Positions 10,283 through 19,843 of a stretch of DNA of 64,000 bases are shown one piece after another. The stretch is from Diphasiastrum complanatum (lineage: Eukaryota > Streptophyta > Lycopodiopsida > Lycopodiales > Lycopodiaceae): contig CM055109.1 in NCBI GenBank assembly GCA_029204225.1, positions 4,634,072-4,698,071 on the forward strand, given 5' to 3'. Made by a program: the position numbers and the translations under genes. The notes beneath the pieces are model-generated. The model saw only the letters and a program-made list of their open reading frames with translations, searched no databases and was not told the DNA's origin. The stretch's first letter is position 1. The number at the start of each line of letters is the position of its first letter.

Positions 10283-11459
10283 GATAGATCCAGATTGGTG
10301 GTGGCACGATACGAAAAGCTATTCTGTTAGGCCATCACCACTAGATCTAGGAAGATCAAGCCAAATCAAGCTAGATCCATCAGGATTCGGCCAGATCTGG
10401 CAAGATTGGGAAAATTCATTAGAATTCCAGAGGGATCCAGATCCAGATGGGATCAAGAAGGAAGCAGATCATCAGATTATGCCAATAAGTCCCCTAAATT
10501 TGCAGATCAAAGACCTCGATCTCAGTAACTATGGCAAATTGAGGGCAAAGTTCACCCAAAACTGATGGATTTGTACCAGATGTCCATCAGAACTTCCAGA
10601 GAACTACCAACAGTCAGATCAAGCATGGATGAAGCTGATTACCAATTTGCAAAAGTTAAAAATCAGAGAATCTCAAGATCTCGTCAAAAAACACTCTAAA
10701 AGAGCACCTTTTTCATGATTTTTGGAGATCTCCTGGGAGATAGCTCTTGAAACTTGGACAGTCACTAGATCTGACCCGGATGCATCCCTAAAAATCTTTG
10801 CGAGAGTTTCTGATGGAGGAATCATAATTTTTTTAGTGTGTGCGAGGGTTCCCAGAAGCTGAATCTTCAGAACCCTCGCAGAGCATCAAGATCATTTTAC
10901 CAACCCTCGCAAGATGGCTAAATGGAATCAGAGCAGTGAAATTAGCCTGCCTACATGGTTTGATCTTGTAAATCCAATCACAAGAACATGTTGTGCGAGA
11001 GATCACTTCCTGCGAGAGTTGAACCCTCGCAGATGGTCTGAACCCTCGCAGAATCTTTGCAGGGCAGTCAAATCACCTTCTGAACTCTCGCAGACTTCCC
11101 TGAGGTCTTAGAATTTTGTGAAGAAGGTCCCTACCAAAATTTGGATGGAACTGAGCAAGGTAAAGTGGATTTCACCAAATACGCACTCTAAATTCCACTA
11201 TATAAGGGCTGAATTCGAGTCATTTGTCACCTTTGCTGGCGAAGCTTTGCTCAAATTTTCATTAAAATTTCCAAGTTCTCTGTTTGCGACCAAACTTCCT
11301 ACAAGCTATCATCTGCTCATACTAAACACAGATCTGCGCTCTGAACTACAATTCTTGCCATCCAACACTCGTTATTCACAGTTTTTTGTCGTTTCCACAC
11401 CTTTTTACCTTTTCCACCGTTTTTCCTATTTTTTTCACCCTTTAACTATCACTGCTAAC
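10283..11459 (+). other. Ty3-1 spacer between pol and the 3' ORF
   Basis: No convincing gene. About nine further copies of CTCGCA(G/A)A or its complement TGCGAG lie between 10797 and 11095, the same motif as in the leader. A TATA-like site is at 11199-11206. An open frame upstream of the ATG at 11460 (from 11118) is probably not translated. Confidence 0.6.
11199..11206 (+). promoter_or_regulatory. TATA-like site upstream of the Ty3-1 3' ORF
   Basis: TATATAAG lies 254 bases before the preferred ATG of the accessory ORF. It might drive a separate transcript of that ORF; this is inference from position only. Confidence 0.3.
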
Positions 11460-12998
11460 ATGGCCTCCTCATCCTCTGAAGACTCTGTCACCAAGCAGGT
11501 GATCCAGCGTGAAATCCCCTCAGCCACACAGATTTGGCCCTTACCCTCTAACGCTCTAATTCAACCATGGCTTCAGACAGCCGACCCACTTCTTGAGGCA
11601 ATGGGATTTTTCCCGGCACTTTTCCATTCTGAGATTAACATGGGCCTCGCCCTTCACGCTTACGCCACTTGGGACGCGTCAAAGTCACGCTTCCACTTCC
11701 TGTACCAAGGTACCACGTACAAGGTCAGGATTTTCGCAAACTCGATGGTCACCATTGGCATTATGTCCGGTGACCGTCAGCCCATCTCCCATCGTCAGGC
11801 AAAAAGTCTGATCAACCCTTTCGTCGCCCAAACTGCACTAGAAATTCCAATCCAGACTAACAATGGTTACCTGATAGATGCTATCACGGAACCCGTCATT
11901 CGGGCGGCTGCGCATCTGTTGAACAACTTTCTGGTTGTTTCAACATTTCGCAAGGACAGAATCCAGTCCAAACTGCTGAGTCAGATAGTGGAATCCTTTC
12001 TGGCATTCCCTGGCCCTTCGGTTGTGCCATACGACTGGCATACCTTTCTCATTCACGAACTAACCATCTTCATTAAACCCAACAACCAGCGTATCGCAGC
12101 AGGCCCCCCATTGTGTAATTTTGCCTACGCACTTCTCGAGGCGAAAGTACGCGATTTCCACCGCTCAACCCTTTTGTCGTCCACCGTGCCGCATACTAAC
12201 CTCTATTCGCCAGCTGTAGCATCCACCTCCTCCCAACCTGCGGTTACTGACACAACAACTAGCAAACGAATGCGTGACGCTGCCTCTTCATCTTCATCTC
12301 CACCTACTACCAGAAGACGCAAAACTACCACCGCACTAACCAATCCATCAACCACCGCCACATCTTCCGTGCAACCCTCCACTCCTGTCTCTGTTGTCAC
12401 TACCCCTCTTTCTGTTCCATCCACGACTGTTTCTGTTCCCATCCTCGTTTCCTCTGTTGATACCACTCTCATTTCTGTTCCATTATCCACTACTCCGTCC
12501 ATCACCATCGCATCATCCATCACTCCTGCCGCCACCGTTGCTCCCCTCGCGTTTAATCCCTCTGATTCTCAGTTGTCTCCAGACACTATGGCGTGGATGC
12601 AAGTCATCGACTTTTCACCCCCACGCCAGACCATTCCTACTCCATCCTCGCCTTCCGTACTCCACACCACACTTCAGTTCCCCTCTGTTCCTCCCATCCT
12701 CTCGTTTGGACAAACCGTCCTCACCCCAGTTTCCATTGTTGCTTCTCAAACCCCACCTGTTTCGCCACCAAAGGTTGTCGAGGGCAACCAACCGTTGTCT
12801 GATGACGCATTTGTTCAGACAATCCTTATACCATCGCCAGATCGTGATGATCCCACCGCCCCAGATGACATTAGGTCCCCCGAGAACCTAATTGAAGACA
12901 ATGACGACGGAGCTCCACAAGTCGTCGGGGCCGATACCACACAAGCCCCTATCAGTGCCAGTGTACCGGCTGCTCCAACCGACTTAACGACGACGTAG
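11460..12998 (+). CDS. Ty3-1 accessory ORF after pol, 512 codons, intact
   Basis: This is the only long undamaged frame of the element. The preferred start is MASSSSEDS at 11460. Residues about 20-265 look like a folded domain (DPLLEAMGFFPALFHSEINM, PYDWHTFLIHELTIF). Residues about 270-500 are a Ser/Thr/Pro-rich tail with a basic patch (KRMRDAASS, TTRRRKTTTA) that could be a nuclear signal, then an acidic end. The position after integrase matches the env-like ORF of Athila elements, but no signal peptide, hydrophobic fusion peptide or membrane anchor is visible, so an envelope call is not supported. Function is unknown. Confidence 0.7.
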   Translation: MASSSSEDSVTKQVIQREIPSATQIWPLPSNALIQPWLQTADPLLEAMGFFPALFHSEINMGLALHAYATWDASKSRFHFLYQGTTYKVRIFANSMVTIGIMSGDRQPISHRQAKSLINPFVAQTALEIPIQTNNGYLIDAITEPVIRAAAHLLNNFLVVSTFRKDRIQSKLLSQIVESFLAFPGPSVVPYDWHTFLIHELTIFIKPNNQRIAAGPPLCNFAYALLEAKVRDFHRSTLLSSTVPHTNLYSPAVASTSSQPAVTDTTTSKRMRDAASSSSSPPTTRRRKTTTALTNPSTTATSSVQPSTPVSVVTTPLSVPSTTVSVPILVSSVDTTLISVPLSTTPSITIASSITPAATVAPLAFNPSDSQLSPDTMAWMQVIDFSPPRQTIPTPSSPSVLHTTLQFPSVPPILSFGQTVLTPVSIVASQTPPVSPPKVVEGNQPLSDDAFVQTILIPSPDRDDPTAPDDIRSPENLIEDNDDGAPQVVGADTTQAPISASVPAAPTDLTTT

Positions 12999-13097
12999 AC
13001 GTCACGGGCTACCTGATTCAACAAAGACAGGCCAAGAAGACTCTTTACTGAACCGGCAGAGTGCCGAGGGACCGACACTACTTCAGGCCGTGGGTCC

Positions 13098-13781
13098 TGT
13101 TGGGGGTATTCCCAACGAATTATAAATAAATAAAATCGACTAATAAAATGTGTTACGAGGGCATGACATCCTGCGCGCATAAGCCCATGGCCCAATGAGC
13201 ACGCAAGCTTAAGTTGTAAATAAAATAAAGTAGACTTGGGCCTTTGAATTAAAATAAAACCAGAGACCCAAAGTCATTTTTAAACTTAGAGATTATTTTT
13301 TGGAGTTGGGTCCAAATTGGGACTCACATGAATTTCAGTGTACTTTTTGTGGACCCTTGGATCAAGTTGGGTCCAAGATGAATGGATAGGATCAATGTAA
13401 ATATTAGCCAATAGGATTTTGGGGCAAGGGCCTTTCCCATTTTATAAAAAGGCACCATTTGTGCTCTATTTCCATGCTTAATAGAGAGGATGAGACTCTA
13501 TCATTTTGAGAGCTCAAGCATCCTCATTTGCTAATCACTCTTGCTTATGCTATTGTTGTGGTTTGCTTGTTATTAAGGTTTTCCATAAGCAATGAAATTG
13601 AGCATTTGAGCTAACCTCAATCTCATCTCTCTCTCTTTCTCTCTTCTCCTTTTTCTTTCTCTTCTATTCTATCCTTTTCCTTCACCAACAATCATGATGA
13701 AGTTAGTTAGGGGAGTAGAGTTAGTGTGAGTAGTGTTGATAGGCGGGAGGGCTAATACAACGTCGGATCGAAGACCCTACA
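13098..13781 (+). repeat. Ty3-1 3' LTR
   Basis: It runs from TGTTGGGGG to CCCTACA, 684 bp. It matches the 5' LTR with scattered substitutions and lacks about 130 bp in two main blocks. No clear polypurine tract precedes it (12999-13097), unlike most LTR elements. Confidence 0.92.
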
Positions 13782-13786
13782 CTACG
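13782..13786. repeat. Right target-site duplication of Ty3-1 (CTACG)
   Basis: Identical to 2063-2067. Removing one copy and the element restores the gag frame of Copia-1 across the junction. Confidence 0.93.
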
Positions 13787-14215
13787 TGCTCTACCAAGAT
13801 CGTTTCAGAGGACCCGAGCATTGCTTGCTAAGAATCCACAAATGACCCTTGAGAAGGTTGTAATCGAGATCAGAGAAGAGATGAAAGCCTGTGAACATCT
13901 TGATGACAAGGATAGCTCTGATCAAGCTCTCTACAGCAACAAAGAGAAGCAAAAGAAAAATTTCAAGCCTAAGAGGGAGTCAAACCAAAGACAAGATCGA
14001 AAGCAGCAGTCAGAGGGAGCCAAATAAGGCAAAAGGAAGAGCAGAAATAAACCGAGACAACAGACTGGTGAGAAGAGGACCTGCACGAGATACACACGAG
14101 AAGGCCACACTATTGATAAGTGTTGGCTCAATCCAAAGATAGAGTGCATCCACCACTGTCACAAAAGGGGGTCACACAGTTGTTGACTGCTACAGAAACA
14201 AGAAAGCTCTGAGTA
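13787..14215 (+). pseudogene. gag: Copia-1 gag, 3' part with damaged zinc knuckles
   Basis: The frame resumes after Ty3-1 and reads to a stop at 14025-14027 through a Lys/Gln-rich basic tail. Beyond it, in other frames, are two knuckle remnants: REGHTIDKC, preceded by a Cys-Arg-Tyr series missing its second Cys, and CHKRG-HTVVDCYRNK broken by a one-base insertion at about 14172. The Tnt1-like order is kept. Confidence 0.65.
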
Positions 14216-14521
14216 GATGGGATAGCGACAATAGGTCATCCTATGTAGAGGAACCCGAGTCCTCCAAGATGGCCGAAGACAGAGCCAACAACGGCAAGAA
14301 CCCATCAGCTTACTTATGTGCTGATGTCTGTGCGACATCAATTTCAAATACACAATTTGTTGATGATAGATGCATGACTAACAATCACCTTTGAAGGCGA
14401 TACCTCCGAAGTGGTTGAATCCGCAACCACTCAGCTTGTCACCACAAGAAAGCGAAAGGAAAACCTGTATCACCTCAGGATCCAAGTACCTTCAGAGCAA
14501 ACTCACTAGATCAACGAATCG

Positions 14522-15105
14522 ATGGATATTGTATGGCACAGGAGACTGTATCACATGAATACAATTGTTCTATACAACGCTTGTCGGAGCGGAGCATTCA
14601 CTGGAGTCAATATCAAAGATGTAGCATGCTTGAAGTCCTGCGATGCCTGTAACAAAGGCAAGATGTCACGTATATCATTAACCAAGGACTCTTTCAGAAC
14701 AAAAGAACTCTTAGAACTGGTACACTCCAACATCTGTGGACCGTTTGATGTGGTCTCCCTGGGAGGTTCAAAGTACTACATCACCTTCATTGACGACTTC
14801 AACAAGTTTGCAGCCGTATACTTTATCCACAACAAGTCAGAGGCCCCGGACAAACTCACAAGGTTCGTGAATTGGACTGAGAAATGGACTGACAAGAAGG
14901 TGAAGCAACTGAGAACAGACAGAGGAGGAGAATACGTCTCCAAACGCTTTGCAAAGTTTTGCACCAGCAAAGGCATACTTCACTTGAAGACTACAACCTA
15001 CACACCACAGCACAATGGTGTGGTAGAGAGGAGAAATCGGACTCTCATGGAAGCTACGGGATCCATGATGGCCTATTCAAAGGCATCAAAACTTTTATGG
15101 GCTGA
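14522..15105 (+). pseudogene. pol: Copia-1 integrase, truncated
   Basis: The GAG-pre-integrase region (DIVWHRRLYHMN, CDACNKGKM) is followed by the integrase core. The first catalytic Asp is changed (LVHSNICGPFD, where DICGP is usual), the second is present (LRTDRGGEY), and the Glu is present (NGVVERRNRTL). The sequence stops at LLWAD and joins LTR sequence at 15106. The region 14216-14521, where protease should be, holds no intact motif. Confidence 0.85.
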
Positions 15106-15252
15106 CTCAACATTGTTTATTGTTTATTGTTTACAACTTTAATTTTACAACGGATTGTCACAAACGATCTGGGGCTTGGAAAAAAATTAGACCGCAGTCA
15201 GTAGCAATAGCTACTTCTGCCAAGTCAGCTCTATCCGGCCAAGATCCCTTCA
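15106..15252 (+). repeat. Copia-1 3' LTR remnant
   Basis: It matches 1431-1564 from CTCAACATTG to CTTCA. A deletion removed everything between integrase and this point. Confidence 0.85.
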
Positions 15253-16085
15253 TAGTTGCCAACTGAACGAGTGTCCTCGTCATCTGTCTTGCCTTTCCAA
15301 CATACGAGAAATTCAGAAACCAAACGGTTTCTCAATTGGTGACGACGAACGTCAACAACTTTTTCAGGTACATTAGACACAAAGGTAGACAGATTCCCGA
15401 GCTCAACTAGTTCACCTTCCAGAATTAGGGAATCCTTCCTACTGAGTCGCTCTTTTAAACGACTTACATGGAAAACAGGATGAACCTCAACCCCAATTGA
15501 AAGATCTAGCTGATAAGCGATCGGGTTGATTTTCTATACAATCTTATAAGGTCCGTTATATCGAGGAGATAGCTTATGACATTTTTCTGTCCGAAGTACC
15601 TTCAAATCGTTAGGGATTTTCAGATACACCCAGGTTCCGATCTCAATATCCTGAGGTGAACGACCGCGATTAGTATAAAACTGAGCTCTATCTTAAGCGG
15701 TTTTCATGCTTTATTTGGCTACTAGCAGCATTTCTTGCATATCTTGCAAGAAATCTATTGCAGCTTGCACCTTGAGACCTTTGAGTCCGACCGAAACTGG
15801 AGAACGTGGTTGAAAGCCATACATCAGCATAAAAGGACTGAATTCAGTGGCAGAATGCTTAGTACTATTGTGCGCGAACTCAACCAAAGGGAGATACTTT
15901 TCCCAGTCAGACTGTCGGTGAGAAACATATGCTCTAAGCATATCTTTCAACGTCTGGTTGACACGTTCTGTCTGCCCATCAAATTCTGGGTGATCCGAAG
16001 AACTAAGACTAAGGGTTGTTTCAAGTTTTTCAAAAACTGCTTGCCAGAACTTGCCAGTGAACTTGGAGTCGCAATCACTAAAACC
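15253..16085 (-). pseudogene. pol: Ty3-2 integrase C-terminal half and chromodomain-like tail
   Basis: The minus strand reads SDCDSKFTGKFWQAVFEKLE, DHPEFDGQTERVNQTLKDML (catalytic Glu in TERVNQ) and NSTKHSATEFSPFMLMYGFQ, then a frameshifted tail with HPVFHVSRLKERLSR and EFLVCWKGKTDDEDT, which resembles the start of a chromodomain. It is close to the matching region of Ty3-4. The first catalytic Asp is gone with the deleted part. Confidence 0.8.
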
Positions 16086-16165
16086 ATTCTTTTCCTAAGA
16101 TTATGTTAACGCTATCCAAGTTCATAATACGAAAATCTAGCGGCTCAACATAATCTTGGATCCGA
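16086..16165 (-). pseudogene. pro: Ty3-2 protease end fused to integrase
   Basis: The minus strand reads PLDFRIMNLDSVNIILGKEW, typical of the end of a Ty3 protease, followed at once by the integrase segment SDCDSKF. The join marks a deletion of roughly 2 kb or more of pol. Confidence 0.6.
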
Positions 16166-16741
16166 AGCGGCAGCTGAGGAACAAGCTAATCCCAAGCTTG
16201 CCGATCTTCCCTCGACGCCATTTTCACCACGTACAAGTGATTACTTGGCGCGGTAGCCGCCCTGAGCTTGTGCGCCAGTTTAGCATTTATGAAGTTATGT
16301 GTGGTACCACGCCGCCAATGCTCAAAATCATCCAACACCGGAAGAAAAGCCGTTTTAAAGGCTTCTTGAAAGGCATCCCATGTAGAAGAGGCAGTAGCCC
16401 TCTCCTTCAGATCCTACCACCATGTAAACGCCTTTCCACATAAGAGCATGAGAGCAAAGGCGATCTTCGTACTGTCAGGCGCATCGTGCATGACAATACC
16501 ACATCGGGAAGCCGGTCTTCTTTTCACCCGAAAAGAATTCTGGATTAAACATTGGATATATGCCAACGGACCGCGAGTGCGTCGAAGAACGCAACTCTTG
16601 CTCGGCCGCGACATGTTTGGCCTGCATTTCTAAAATTTGGTTTTGCAGCAGATTTAGGGCCTGTACAAGCTAGTTAGTGTCTACATCAGGAGGAGAAGGT
16701 AGTGAAGACGGTCCTTCACTCGAGGGCATAGCAGAGTCCAT
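16166..16741 (-). pseudogene. gag: Ty3-2 gag fragment
   Basis: It starts at the ATG at 16741 (MDSAMPSSEGPSSLPSPPDV), has an early TAG after about 23 codons, then LQNQILEMQAKHVAAEQE, and after a frameshift the capsid signature ALMLLCGKAFTWW and TWDAFQEAFKTAFLPVLDDF. Zinc knuckles are missing. Confidence 0.7.
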
Positions 16742-18249
16742 GGCGCTCTAAGAAAGGAGGCAAAGAAAAAACTGCAAAGGCTTCGCAACAAAAGGACTTA
16801 GAGAACTTGAGACCACTACTCAAGGAAACTAAGCCACAATAAGCACCTCAATGATGGAAATGGAGCATTTACCCTCCATCCCACTTCTTTTCCTTCCAAA
16901 AAAGCCTTGCTGGGTGGCGGGCCTTATGGTCGCCACCTAACAAGCACATGGGCTCCTAAAACAAGTGGCATCCCCTTATGGGGTCCACCTACCCTCAATT
17001 CACATGGCCACCATCCTCCCTACACCACCTCACCCAAGGGTCACTTGGGTCAAGTCCCCACCCACCTTTTGGGTCATCGCCTTGACCTCATGGCCTTATG
17101 GCCCAAAGACACACCTTAATCTCCTCTAAGGCTTGTCCTTAGACTTAGGAGAAGGTGCTGGTACAACCGTACGTTCATGAGGAGAAGGTGAAGGAAAAAA
17201 CTTCAAATTTTCTTCCCAAAAGTGAAAAGAATGAAGGATTTGCCTTCTTTTTTTTTTGTGCAAGTGGAGAGGTGGATTAAACCCACGAAAGAGTCTAAGA
17301 AAGATAGAAGGAAGGGCACACAGGTCTGTACTTGCAGGAAGTACAGCCTGCAAGTAAGGTGTACTTTTCTATTACTTTCCCCCTTTCCTAAAAAATTTCT
17401 ATGAGAAAGCTATGGTTTAAAATAGCTTCATGTATTTTCAAACTTAGAAAATAAACCTTTCAACCTTAGTCTTGAACTTAGAAATTCAAGGTTAAGTTTA
17501 TTTTATAACTTGCAGGCTTTACCAAGGTTTTTTTTTTTGTAAAACTTTTACAAAACTTTGAAAACTTAAATAATAAGTTTTAACATGTACTTTATAAAGT
17601 ACACAATAATTTAGACACAAAGTTTAAAAAGTTTAAGAAACTTTGAGCTGCAAGTTCATTTTTACAAAGCTTAACTTGCTTTGTAACTTGATATCACATC
17701 ACAAGCAAGAATAAAGAGTACTTTGTAAAAGTACAAGGTGATAAGATGGGATTAAATCCCCTTCCCAACTGAACGATCACTTTGAAGACAACCAGCGGCT
17801 GCTGTCTTTTTGCAAGCCAGGCCTAAGATAGCTGTCTGTGCAGCCTGCGGCTGCTATCCGTGACAAAAATTTGTCAGAAGGCCGTACGGACTCGCGCGTG
17901 CAGGCGCGCAGGTGCCTGACAATATATATATATATATATATATTGGCATTATGCAAAACTCTAAATGCAAGAAACGTTTCGACTTCCAAGTCCCAAAATA
18001 AGGCCAGAAAACGAAATCAGCTTTTGAAGTTTGTAAAATCGTAAAAAATTCAAAAAAAAACCGACTACTACCACCATAGCTAGCAAAGGTGGTTCGTTTT
18101 CAATCAAAACAACCTCGGATTGAGACAAACCAAAAAACAAAGTTGTTCAGATTGATTCAACGAAATCAACTTAGCTTTCAAAAACATCAGCTTAAAGCTA
18201 AACCAACCAAAAACGTAAGTTAGAGCGATTGCACCTTATTCACAATGAT
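16742..18249 (-). other. Ty3-2 leader with short palindromes
   Basis: No gene recognised. The part 17420-17740 is AT-rich and holds several short inverted repeats, for example GTACTTTATAAAGTAC (about 17588-17603) and a TACTTGCAG ... CTGCAAGTA pair near 17330-17355. A (TA)n tract is at 17921-17943. Short open frames here look incidental. Confidence 0.5.
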
Positions 18250-18250
18250 T

Positions 18251-18266
18251 GGTGGCTCTGATATCA
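18251..18266 (-). promoter_or_regulatory. Ty3-2 primer-binding site (tRNA-iMet type)
   Basis: The minus strand reads TGATATCAGAGCCACC just after the LTR end at 18269. It is close to the plant consensus TGGTATCAGAGCC with one mismatch. Confidence 0.7.
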
Positions 18267-18268
18267 AC

Positions 18269-18647
18269 TGTTAAAATCCTCATCATCGTGTTGGTCATTG
18301 CTAAAGCACAAACAGGTGATGGTGGTCTGTAGCTACCACTCGTCCTGACCTGACCACCAATGGAAGAGCTCTTCATTCTCCTGAAGAGAATGAATACGAA
18401 GCTCATGGAGATCCACCTCTATATACATAGTCCAGGTGGATCATCTCCCTCCACAGGAGTCACGCATGACCAATGACACGCGACAGTTGTGCACACTGAC
18501 GCGGGTCCATAACAACGAGTCACTGCGTGCCAATGAGACATTGACATGTGGCACCCAAAAGACCTATAGCTCTAGTTCAGCGTTCCATCCCATTACTGAG
18601 ACCGTCACCTCAAGGTTCCTGTTACGTATCCTTATGGGTACGTAACA
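18269..18647 (-). repeat. Ty3-2 5' LTR (379 bp)
   Basis: On the minus strand it runs from TGTTACGTA to TTTTAACA and is followed by the primer site. The first 28 bases (18620-18647) form a perfect 9-bp inverted repeat, TGTTACGTA ... TACGTAACA. No second copy is present in the window. Confidence 0.8.
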
Positions 18648-19262
18648 ATAGGTGTCTTCTTCGGTGGTCTCTATGAGGCATCGGTTGGAATCAGCACAGT
18701 CCATTGTGGCTAATGCGTGACCCCAATTGATGATATCGATTGAGCGTGTATAGTGTCTTTTCGCCATGATAGAAACACTATCGGAAGCGTCATAGGTTGT
18801 GGATGACCAATCATCACTTACCTTGGTTGGCTTAACGTGGCCTGTAGAGTCAACGGTGACTCTCTTATCGTTATTGCCAAAGGTTATCTTACTTCGTTTC
18901 CAATCTTGGACGACTTCTGCCATCTGCAGCCAGGGCGTACCAAGAAGGACTTGGTATGTATGTACATCTTCTGGTAGATTTAGTATAACACATTCGATGG
19001 TGAATTTGATGCTTGCAATACGAACTGGGAGATTCGATAAATGCCCTGTAGGGTCAGTGACTCTTTGATCTGCCATGCGTAACTTGTACCGTGGTAGATC
19101 TAACTGGGAAAAACCCCATGACTTTGCTAGTGACAAAGCCATAATGTTTTGTCTGATCCACTATCTAAGATAGCAAATACTAATGTAGCAACACTGATAT
19201 TCATCAAATTCATAGAAATCTGAAGTATGTCTGGAACTTCCGCCGGTTTTCGCTTCATCTTG
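18648..19262 (-). pseudogene. pro: Athila/Tat-like protease fragment, host of the Ty3-2 insertion
   Basis: The minus strand reads MKRKPAEVPDILQISMNLMN, then LVFAILDSGSDKT with the D-S-G active site, a one-base frameshift, then MALSLAKSWGFSQLDLPRYK, VLLGTPWLQMAEVVQDWKRS and INWGHALATMDC. The order and wording match the protease and following linker of Ty3-1 (VLLGRPWLRTAQVVHNW, WTDVLATIDC). It ends at the Ty3-2 LTR and its other half is not found next to 15253. Confidence 0.8.
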
Positions 19263-19429
19263 TACGTCGAACAGCTGAAAACTTCTATGGATATAGCCTT
19301 TGAGGCCCGTGAAGGATTTTATGGCACTATAGAATGGCATGGTGATCTGAACTTACAGGAGTTCAGAGAAAACTTCTAGTCCCTGTAGGGGAATATAAAT
19401 GGAATTGCTTACATTACCATAGGTTACTT

Positions 19430-19829
19430 TGACCCAAAAGGTTGAGATTTGTGTAACCATGGTCATTTATTGTATTAGGCCTACTAGGTAAGTTAGTATG
19501 AAATTAACTTGGTAGAGACTCATGGGTCCACTAGGCCTAATTGTGACATTAAGTTCGCCAACTTGACATATTGGAGGTACCTTATTTTTTCTATGTAACT
19601 TATAGAAAGTTGGATAGCCAATAGTCATGAGGTTAGATAGTCATCTTGGACTACATATATGTGTGCATCCCATTTGTATGAGACACTTTTGTAAGCAATA
19701 CTAACTATTCTCCTTGGCTATCCACGAGTTTCTACAAGAGGGTTTCTAGCCATCTCTCTCTTTCTTTTGAGAATGCTTTGTGTGATTGAATAGTTAAGAT
19801 CTCGGATCCTTAGGCTTCTATTTTCTACA
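19430..19829 (+). repeat. Copia-2 5' LTR (left edge uncertain)
   Basis: The right edge, TTTTCTACA, is fixed by the primer site that follows. The left edge is a guess near TGACCCAAAAGG. No second LTR is in the window. Confidence 0.6.
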
Positions 19830-19843
19830 TGTTATCAAAGCCT
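19830..19843 (+). promoter_or_regulatory. Copia-2 primer-binding site
   Basis: TGTTATCAAAGCCT is a variant of the plant iMet site TGGTATCAGAGCC. The leader 19844-20432 that follows holds no gene. Confidence 0.65.

Larger units (their letters stand above)
2068..13781 (+). mobile_element. Ty3-1: Athila/Tat-like Ty3 retrotransposon with an extra 3' ORF
   Basis: This is an 11.7 kb element with 5' LTR 2068-2881, a tRNA-Asp-like primer site, a long repeat-filled leader, gag, zinc knuckles, protease, RT, RNase H, integrase, a 1.2 kb spacer, a 512-codon ORF after pol, and 3' LTR 13098-13781. The RT signature (KDHFPLPF, FLDGFSGYNQ, MPFGLCNAP), the primer site and an ORF after pol fit the Athila/Tat group. 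No chromodomain was seen. Frameshifts and stops in gag and pol make it non-functional as it stands. It is younger than Copia-1, which it interrupts. Confidence 0.9.
512..15252 (+). mobile_element. Copia-1: Ty1/Copia retrotransposon split by a nested Ty3 element
   Basis: The parts in order are a 5' LTR ending at 1564, a tRNA-iMet-type primer site, gag (1600-2067), the nested Ty3-1 (2068-13781), the rest of gag with two zinc-knuckle remnants, part of integrase, then directly the last 147 bases of the LTR. Protease, the end of integrase, all of RT/RNase H and most of the 3' LTR are missing. The left LTR edge is tentative: the octamer ATAGTTGC occurs at about 506-513 and again at 15252-15259, which could reflect a target duplication, but no clean TG start was found. 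The right end at 15252 is supported by alignment with 1564. Confidence 0.75.
15253..18647 (-). mobile_element. Ty3-2: chromovirus remnant with a large internal deletion
   Basis: In minus-strand order the element has an LTR (18647-18269), an iMet-type primer site, a 1.5 kb leader, gag (from 16741), a short protease end (about 16165-16090) and then the last part of integrase with a chromodomain-like tail. RT, RNase H and most of integrase are deleted. The 3' end abuts the Copia-1 LTR at 15252/15253, so the 3' LTR is absent. It lies inside an older Athila-like protease sequence, which continues at 18648. Confidence 0.8.

Noticed and set aside
11460-12998. Calling the Ty3-1 3' ORF an envelope protein
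   Set aside because: Position fits Athila env-like ORFs, but there is no signal peptide, fusion peptide or transmembrane anchor.
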